Shown in pieces: positions 13,517-19,393 of a DNA stretch of 19,393 nt. Each line of letters begins with the position of its first letter. Within the stretch, counting starts at the first letter, position 1. Origin of the DNA: Clostridiales bacterium (GTDB lineage Bacteria > Bacillota > Clostridia > Christensenellales > Borkfalkiaceae); NCBI GenBank assembly GCA_021635425.1, contig JAJWOJ010000010.1:1-19393 (forward strand). Reading direction: 5' to 3'. Under the pieces are notes generated by a model. It was given only the letters and a program-made list of their open reading frames with translations. It did no database searches and was not told where the DNA came from. The position numbers were made by a program, and so were the translations under genes.

Positions 13517-16367
13517 CTGTAAAACGAACGCCTTGTCGCACGACGGTATACGCTTCGGTACGGTTGTTCCCCTCGCTCACCCAGGCGTCCGGACCGTAAG
13601 CGTACTGCGGATAGGGGACGAGATGGTGCGGCCCGAACGTATTTCTTCTCGTACAATTCAGCGTGACGATCAGTTCGCCTTGCAAATTCAAAGTCTTCGT
13701 ATAAGGCGGAAAAGCGATTATTTTTTCTTGCCGCCCGTCGGAGATATGCACGTCCGCGCCGTGCAGTTCCTCCACCGCAACCGTTACGTTTTTTCCATTG
13801 ATTCCCGTGTAAAATGAGATCGCGCCGCCGTAAAACGGAAAGCCTTGTCCTTCGATTGCTTCGGAGGATATTTTTTTCGGCAATGCCGTTACCGTATTCG
13901 GCAACTTTACCCCGAATTCGCCGAGAACGTAAACCGCCTCTAAATTTTCGCTCTGCTGAAAATTAAGCGAGACGGAAACGACGTTTCTGCCTTTTTTGAT
14001 TTTCGCAGAAAATACTTTGAAACACGTATCCACCCAGAACCGATTGGTAAGTGTAGCGGGAATCCCGTTCACGAACAAAGCGTCGTATTCCGCCGCAATG
14101 CCGACTTCCGCTTCGATTTCCGAATCGAAAACGTATTCTAACCGTAATCGCGCCAGAACGCCTTCCGCCGAACCGCCGAATTTTTCGGCATACCAGGGCT
14201 GAATCATTTCCCCGCCCCGCGGTTCAAGCCCGAATTTCTCGCGCAGGCGTCTGTCGAGCAGCAACACGTCGGTTTCATCCTCTTCAAAGCCTGCGATATC
14301 GGCATGACAGCGAACGCGGTCCAATACGAGCACGTTCGGCTCGCTTAACGCATAAGACGTTTTTTCGGGTATTTCCAAGGCGCAAGCGAAAGGTTCTTCT
14401 CTCTCTTCCGCCCCTTCCTTCTTTAAGAGAAAAATCTTCATCTCTCCCGCTTCGAACGACAAATTGTTCAGATCCGCCGTTCCCCTCGGGCAGTAGTCAA
14501 CCATATCCCATTCTTCGGCGTACAGCGCGGAAAGTTCCGCATTCAGTTCGACTTTTCCGCAGCTCTTTTCCGTCTCGCTCAGGTTCATCAAGAACAGCCA
14601 CGTTTCTCCCGCGATGCGTCTGATAGCAGACGCAACTCCTTCCGGCGCGGATACCACCTCGCCGCAGGCGAGTTCGTCGACTCTGCAAACGACCCTTCCG
14701 CCGAGTTTTCGGAATTTTTCGAGCAGTCTCCTCGTGCTTTCCCTGATTTCCTGCCCCTCGGCTACGAGTACGGTACGGTAAATCGCCCCGCCGATTTTCA
14801 AAAACGCGCCGTTTCCGTCTTTGCCGACGGAGCCGTATTTTTGCATCAGTTCTTCGTCGCCGTAATCGAACTCATGCTGCGCGGCGATAAGGTCGAGACA
14901 TTGTCGCTGAAACGCCTCGTTCAGGCGCACGGTCTCCCCGTCCGTCGGCGCAAAATTCTTCTGCCAGCCCTTACGCACCCGTTTCCACATATTTTCAACG
15001 GGGTGAATCACGAGTAATCCGCTTTTTCTTTCCCCTTCGCTCAGGATAAGACCGATCCTGCCGAAATACGTTTCCAATTCTTTCCAGTCCCGCCACCAGG
15101 CGTTCTGGTGCAGAATACTCGCGGGATAATCGCGTTTCGCCTCCCCTTTCATCGAATACCATGACAGGTGCGGACAGCGCAGATTGACGCCGAAAATCGC
15201 CTGCCAATCTCCGATCCTTTTATACTCGTTCAGCGGCATATCCCACCCCGTGCAGCCGTATAACTCGCTGAGCACGAAAGGTTTGTTCAGTTGCCTTGCT
15301 ACCGACGCACATTGAATCGCTACCCAATAGCAACCGTTGTGCGCGCTTAAATTATCTATTCCGGGATAATCCATATACTCGTAAAAGCGCATCATCGACC
15401 CCGAGACGGCGGTCTGAAAATCCAGGCTGTCCTCGTGCAGAATATGTCCCGTAAATTTCAGTTTCAGCCGTTTACAACGTTCGGCGTATTTTTCGGCAAA
15501 GTTTTTGGTAAACAAGTCGTCTAAGACGTCTACGTATTTTGCAGACGTAATATTTTCGGTTTCTCCGCTTCTGAAATAATATATTTCAGGTATACAAAGT
15601 TTTTCGCCGTATTTATTTTGATACGCATTAAAAAGTTCTCCCGTATAAGGAGTCATATTATATTTATTTTTATTTGAAATTCCAAACCCAGAAAACGCTG
15701 CGCCTCTATGTGGTTCGTCGGTAAATATACCGAGGATTTCTTTCCCGAACATATCGCCGCATTTCTCTTTGTATTTGTCGTGAGTGCTTTGTAAAAACGC
15801 CTCCGTCGCTTTCGGATTCATCGTGTCAAGATAAGTCGTGCCGTTATAAAAAGCACTCTCATCCATAAGTTCTTCGGCATAAACTTTATAATCATATCCG
15901 TCAGGCGTTTCATTTTTTGCATTTATTTCAAGAACGTCTTTTATTTTGCCGTTTTCAAATAAAACCGCATAACGGCGTAATATTCCCACAACGTTTTTTG
16001 ACTTCAATGCTTGCTCATCATCATCGTATTCGGAAATAAACCGCAGGCGATATTCGCGGTTTTTCGTCACGAGTCCGCCGCAGGTTCCGCTCGGCCAACG
16101 GTCCTCGTCGTAAAGCCATGCTTCCATTTCGAGTTTGTTTCCGTATTCCGCGCACGCACGGATGAGCGAAAACCATTTTTCTCCCATATATTCGGTGATA
16201 AGTCCTGTTCTCGAATGCATGAAAAATCCGCCGAAACCCATTTCTTTCATCACCTCGATCTGCCGGAGAAGTTCTTCCTTCCGCAGATCGCCGTTCCATG
16301 ACCAGAACGGTTTCCCGAGATATTTCGCCTCGGGATTTTCCAGTCTCTTCCGCAATGCCTCGTCCAT
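13503..16367 (-). CDS. GH106-like alpha-L-rhamnosidase family protein, cytoplasmic (954 aa)
   Basis: The N-terminal region has the hallmark of the Glyco_hydro_106 group: KPFWSWNGDL, then a QIEVMKEMGFGGFFMHSR strand, YMGEKW and WLYDEDRWPSGTCGG. Candidate acidic catalytic residues lie in GIFTDEPH (Glu218), LHEDS (Glu312) and LSELYG (Glu368). The last third looks like a galactose-binding sandwich (AEYDALFVNGIPA ... RFWVDTCFKVFSAKIKKGRN). There is no signal peptide, so it should act in the cytoplasm on imported material, removing terminal alpha-L-rhamnose. The family holds uncharacterised members, so the exact linkage is not certain. I prefer the ATG at 16367, although a TTG at 16376 lies closer to the GAGGG site; neither spacing is ideal. 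It follows the GH1 gene by about 31 bases. Bases about 15541-16020 within it are clearly richer in A+T than the flanks. Confidence 0.82.
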   Translation of the reverse strand: MDEALRKRLENPEAKYLGKPFWSWNGDLRKEELLRQIEVMKEMGFGGFFMHSRTGLITEYMGEKWFSLIRACAEYGNKLEMEAWLYDEDRWPSGTCGGLVTKNREYRLRFISEYDDDEQALKSKNVVGILRRYAVLFENGKIKDVLEINAKNETPDGYDYKVYAEELMDESAFYNGTTYLDTMNPKATEAFLQSTHDKYKEKCGDMFGKEILGIFTDEPHRGAAFSGFGISNKNKYNMTPYTGELFNAYQNKYGEKLCIPEIYYFRSGETENITSAKYVDVLDDLFTKNFAEKYAERCKRLKLKFTGHILHEDSLDFQTAVSGSMMRFYEYMDYPGIDNLSAHNGCYWVAIQCASVARQLNKPFVLSELYGCTGWDMPLNEYKRIGDWQAIFGVNLRCPHLSWYSMKGEAKRDYPASILHQNAWWRDWKELETYFGRIGLILSEGERKSGLLVIHPVENMWKRVRKGWQKNFAPTDGETVRLNEAFQRQCLDLIAAQHEFDYGDEELMQKYGSVGKDGNGAFLKIGGAIYRTVLVAEGQEIRESTRRLLEKFRKLGGRVVCRVDELACGEVVSAPEGVASAIRRIAGETWLFLMNLSETEKSCGKVELNAELSALYAEEWDMVDYCPRGTADLNNLSFEAGEMKIFLLKKEGAEEREEPFACALEIPEKTSYALSEPNVLVLDRVRCHADIAGFEEDETDVLLLDRRLREKFGLEPRGGEMIQPWYAEKFGGSAEGVLARLRLEYVFDSEIEAEVGIAAEYDALFVNGIPATLTNRFWVDTCFKVFSAKIKKGRNVVSVSLNFQQSENLEAVYVLGEFGVKLPNTVTALPKKISSEAIEGQGFPFYGGAISFYTGINGKNVTVAVEELHGADVHISDGRQEKIIAFPPYTKTLNLQGELIVTLNCTRRNTFGPHHLVPYPQYAYGPDAWVSEGNNRTEAYTVVRQGVRFTVNRV

Positions 16368-16398
16368 TTTTTGCAAGTTCCCTCGTTAATGTATTATT

Positions 16399-17745
16399 TC
16401 AGATTAAAAATCCGTTATTCTTTATAATTTCGCTATACGCGCAGGCGCTTTCCTTCAACGTTCTTTTCTGCGTGTTGCGATCGTTTGCCGCAATGCCAAA
16501 TTTATATTCGTAGCCTGCGGTCCACTCAAAATTATCGATCAGCGACCAGAGATAATAACCTCTTACGTCTATTCCTTCTTCCATCGCTTTGTGAATCCAT
16601 TCGAGAAAGCCCCGGATATAACGGATTCTGTATTCGTCGCGTATTTTTCCGTCAACCGTTTTTTCGCTTACGTCCCGACAACCGTTTTCGGCTATGATTA
16701 CGGGTATATCGACCTTATAATCGTCTTTCAGAATATGCAACGCGTCGTATACGCTTTTCGGATAGAATTCCTCTCCGGAATCGGCGAAATTTCCCCCTGC
16801 GTTGACAATCTTCTTTTTTACCGCTTCCGAGTCTTTTGAAACGACAACCCGATTATAACAGTTCAGACCGAAAAAATCAAGTTTTTGACCTATCAACGGG
16901 AAATCGTCGTCCCGCATTTGCGGCGTCGTTCCTTCCCGTTGCATCTTTTCCAGGATATACTCCGTATAACGGCCTTTGAAGACGGGGTTCAGAAAAAACC
17001 GATAGGATTCCTCATTCTCTTTTTCCGCCAGAGCAATATCTTCGGGATCGTCATCTCTTGCGGGGTGGCGGTGCCAGATATCTACGACGATACCGATTTT
17101 GCTCTTCCTTGACGCAACGCTGCGAAAACACTCCACAGCTTTCCCGTGCGCAAGCAGAGCGTTATGACAGGCTTGTTTCCCGCATTGATCCGACTGTTTC
17201 CCGGGTGCAAATCCGCCGCACGCATAGCCCACGTAAATCGCGATAGGTTCGTTCAACGTAGAAAACATCGGCACTCTGTCCGAAAAACGTCGGAAAAGGA
17301 GTTCGGCGTAATCGGCAAACCAATCGGCACAGTCCCGATTCAGCCAACCTCCGCGATCCTCTATTCCCTGCGGAAGATCCCAATGGTACAACGTCGCGTT
17401 GGGCGTTATCCCGTTTTTAAGAAGTTCGTCGATCATCCGATCGTAAAAATCGAGTCCTTTTCCGTTTATTCTGCCCGTACCGTCAGGAAGTATGCGAGAC
17501 CACGAAAAAGAAAAACGGAACGCGTTGATTCCAAGACTTTTCGCCAACGCAATATCGCTTTTATACCGATGATAAAAATCGCACGCAACGTCAGGCGTCG
17601 AGCCGTCGAGTATTTTGCCCGGCAGACGGGAAAACGTGTCCCAGATGGACGCTCCCCTTCCGTCCTCGAACGCTGCGCCTTCGATCTGCGACGCGCTCGT
17701 CGCAACGCCCCATTGGAAATTGTCAGGAAATTTCAGTTCTCGCAT
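16399..17745 (-). CDS. GH1 family beta-glucosidase, cytoplasmic (448 aa)
   Basis: This is a full-length glycoside hydrolase family 1 enzyme. The N-terminal signature FQWGVATSASQIEGA is at 10-24. The acid/base Glu166 sits in TLNEP and the nucleophile Glu353 in IAENG. LYHWDLPQ (119-126) and LWSLIDNFEW (399-408) complete the active site, with Glu407 in the position that usually contacts the sugar hydroxyls. It should cleave terminal beta-D-glucosides and related beta-glycosides with retention. I see no sign of the phosphate-binding C-terminal residues typical of 6-phospho-beta-glucosidases, and no PTS gene is near. There is no signal peptide. Its start overlaps the end of the GH78-like gene by 13 bases, so the two are translated from one message. 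With two rhamnosidases beside it, it probably removes glucose exposed after rhamnose is cut off. Confidence 0.95.
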   Translation of the reverse strand: MRELKFPDNFQWGVATSASQIEGAAFEDGRGASIWDTFSRLPGKILDGSTPDVACDFYHRYKSDIALAKSLGINAFRFSFSWSRILPDGTGRINGKGLDFYDRMIDELLKNGITPNATLYHWDLPQGIEDRGGWLNRDCADWFADYAELLFRRFSDRVPMFSTLNEPIAIYVGYACGGFAPGKQSDQCGKQACHNALLAHGKAVECFRSVASRKSKIGIVVDIWHRHPARDDDPEDIALAEKENEESYRFFLNPVFKGRYTEYILEKMQREGTTPQMRDDDFPLIGQKLDFFGLNCYNRVVVSKDSEAVKKKIVNAGGNFADSGEEFYPKSVYDALHILKDDYKVDIPVIIAENGCRDVSEKTVDGKIRDEYRIRYIRGFLEWIHKAMEEGIDVRGYYLWSLIDNFEWTAGYEYKFGIAANDRNTQKRTLKESACAYSEIIKNNGFLI

Positions 17746-19370
17746 ATTTTCGTTATAAACCTCACTTTTTTTGTTTGTTCCGTTATGACCGTTACACCTT
17801 GCGGTACAGTCACTTCGGCAAGAGTAAAATCTCGATTTTTTTTCAGATAAATTTTAATTTCGCCGTAGGGAGTCGGAATATGACCTTCGGCATATTGCAA
17901 CCCACAAAGATTTGGCGATACTAAAATTTTTTTGTACCCCGGCTCAAGAATTTTTATTCCCAAAATATACTTAACTACAAACGGAATCGGCGATGCGCTC
18001 CAACCGTGGCACAAACTCCTTCTCAGTCCTTTAAAGCAAAACATACCGTAATCTGCGTGAAAATCTTTTTTCGCAGGATCGGGAATTTCATCAAGTCGAA
18101 TACTGTTTTTAGCCCAGGGCATTTTAAATTCTTCCCAGAACGTTGTAGCTCCAAGATCGAGCATCGCCCCATAATATTCTTTTATAAGGCGCACAGCCTG
18201 TACCCCTTCTTTCTTCTCAGACATAGCCGAAAAAATATAATAACTCATAAAGATAGTTAAATCATCGGCTACAATCTGATAAGGATTAAAACAATAATCG
18301 TTTGATTTACACCCCAGGGCATATATTGCACGAATCTGAATTTTCCCGCCGTCATCCGCATCTCCCCGTATTTTAGATGCGATGCCATCCGTTTTCGCTT
18401 TATCTATCCCAATCACCCCGGACAATGCACCTATTTTATCAAAAACGTATTTCGCTACTGCGTAAACGCCCGCCCTGCTCGCTTCCGTACGATAAGTGTC
18501 AAGATCAAAAAAATATGCGTCTTCAACTCCGTCGAAATGCATATCACCGTTGTCGTCAATACAAGAAACAAAAAGATCTATCAATCCCTTGACATAACAT
18601 TCATTTTCTTTAAGAAAAGTTACGTCTCCGGTATACATATAATAATCGATCAACGCCATAATCCACCAAAGGGAATATATAGGTATACCATTCATAAATG
18701 CAGGCAAGGGTGTTTGTTCTCGCAAAAATCTCAATGAATTACGCACTGTGTCCTCTGCGTCGAACAACGACAAAGTCCCAAGCATTTGCACATGCAAATC
18801 TCCGCCCCATACGAGACGATCTCTTTTGATCCCGTCCCATAACATTCCGTTGCGTTGACATAACTCTAACGTATACGCAGAAGTTTCAAATATATCATTC
18901 AAGCGATTGTCGCTGCAAAAAAAATAGCCATTTCGTTTCGTTTCTGCAAGAAAAGCAGCCGCCACTATACTTTTTATTTGTAAACTTCCACACAACACGT
19001 CCAATCTCACAAAACGAAAACCGCTTTGACCGAACGTTAAATCCGAATAATCGACTAACGGTTCGGTAAAATCACGAGGAGAATGATCGTTAGAGGCGTT
19101 ATTTTGCCCGATATCGGCACAACATTCACTCACAGATTCTCCAAAACGGATTCGAACCAAGCCCTTCTCCGAACGATACGTTAAAATTCTGACTCCGCCA
19201 CATAATTCCCTGCCGAAATCAAGAATAACAAACGAACCGCGTGTAAGAGTAGCATACTCCGTCTCATTTAGTCCTATTTGCAAATACGTGCGTTCTTTTA
19301 CTAATAATTCCGACTTTCCCACGTTTTTGCTATCTATTATTCGTTTAGGGTACAAATACTCTCTGTCCAT
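17733..19370 (-). CDS. GH78-like alpha-L-rhamnosidase, short form, cytoplasmic (545 aa)
   Basis: The first 145 residues form a beta-rich domain (FVILDFGRELCGGVRI, VRIRFGES, FRFVRLDV) as in GH78 enzymes. The six-hairpin catalytic domain follows. Key motifs are WDGIKRDRLVWGGD (178-191), GATTFWEEF (407-415) and SLCHGWSAS (452-460), with a C-terminal sandwich (ILVSPNLCGL, TPYGEIKIYL). The DxxxREx..W.GD motif of classical GH78 becomes D179...R183-D184...D191, so Asp replaces the usual catalytic Glu. At 545 residues it lacks the extra N-terminal modules of many GH78 enzymes. There is no signal peptide. ATG has GGAG seven bases upstream, at the right edge of the window, so it may be the first gene or follow others outside. 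The gene is more A+T rich than its neighbours. The substrate is probably a terminal alpha-L-rhamnoside, but members of this subgroup are poorly studied. Confidence 0.82.
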   Translation of the reverse strand: MDREYLYPKRIIDSKNVGKSELLVKERTYLQIGLNETEYATLTRGSFVILDFGRELCGGVRILTYRSEKGLVRIRFGESVSECCADIGQNNASNDHSPRDFTEPLVDYSDLTFGQSGFRFVRLDVLCGSLQIKSIVAAAFLAETKRNGYFFCSDNRLNDIFETSAYTLELCQRNGMLWDGIKRDRLVWGGDLHVQMLGTLSLFDAEDTVRNSLRFLREQTPLPAFMNGIPIYSLWWIMALIDYYMYTGDVTFLKENECYVKGLIDLFVSCIDDNGDMHFDGVEDAYFFDLDTYRTEASRAGVYAVAKYVFDKIGALSGVIGIDKAKTDGIASKIRGDADDGGKIQIRAIYALGCKSNDYCFNPYQIVADDLTIFMSYYIFSAMSEKKEGVQAVRLIKEYYGAMLDLGATTFWEEFKMPWAKNSIRLDEIPDPAKKDFHADYGMFCFKGLRRSLCHGWSASPIPFVVKYILGIKILEPGYKKILVSPNLCGLQYAEGHIPTPYGEIKIYLKKNRDFTLAEVTVPQGVTVITEQTKKVRFITKICEN

Positions 19371-19393
19371 TAAATTTCTCCGCCGTATAGAGT

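Noticed and set aside
16399..17745. 6-phospho-beta-glucosidase as the function of the GH1 enzyme
   Set aside because: There is no PTS transporter nearby and I see no phosphate-binding signature. The genetic context is an ABC importer that delivers unphosphorylated sugars.
17146..17850. Plus-strand open frame of 234 codons antisense to the GH1 gene
   Set aside because: The opposite strand encodes a complete GH1 enzyme with both catalytic motifs. The antisense product is Arg-rich and resembles no family.

Overview
This window looks like a glycan or glycoside utilisation locus of a low-to-mid GC, Gram-positive-type gut bacterium, most likely a member of the Clostridia. The evidence is the strong GGAGG-type ribosome binding sites, the CUT1-type ABC sugar importer with a lipoprotein binding protein, the InlB-type repeat surface proteins, and the AraC-type regulator. 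The style of the surface proteins (a GCGS-plus-membrane-segment tail, InlB repeats) suggests the Christensenellales and relatives. That placement rests on family style only and is not secure. No phage, transposon, CRISPR, tRNA or rRNA is visible.

Layout. Almost everything is read leftward (minus strand). At the right, three cytoplasmic glycosidases form one operon: a GH78-like alpha-L-rhamnosidase (17733-19370), a GH1 beta-glucosidase (16399-17745) and a GH106-like alpha-L-rhamnosidase (13503-16367). Its promoter lies beyond the right edge. An AraC-type regulator (12665-13516) is read rightward. It overlaps the end of the GH106 gene tail to tail and diverges from the second operon across a 201-base control region.

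The second operon starts at a consensus promoter (12521-12549) and runs about 12.4 kb to a probable terminator at 18-53. In order of transcription it encodes: an 880-residue secreted InlB-repeat protein; a 45-residue peptide behind a strong ribosome binding site; a 90-residue acidic Ser/Glu-rich lipoprotein; a 927-residue InlB-repeat protein with a C-terminal membrane anchor; two ABC permeases; a sugar-binding lipoprotein preceded by an unusual tandem triplication of its ribosome binding site; a 477-residue secreted lectin-like protein; and a 489-residue TIM-barrel lipoprotein that may be a glycosidase.

Working model (inference): surface proteins and lipoproteins capture and perhaps trim a rhamnose- and glucose-containing plant glycoside or oligosaccharide. 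The ABC importer takes it up, using an ATPase encoded elsewhere. The three cytoplasmic enzymes then release rhamnose and glucose, and the AraC regulator switches one or both operons on. The least expected items are the 45-residue peptide, the repeated ribosome binding site, and a roughly 115-125-residue module present four times in the two large surface proteins. Every stretch longer than 300 bases is occupied by a gene.
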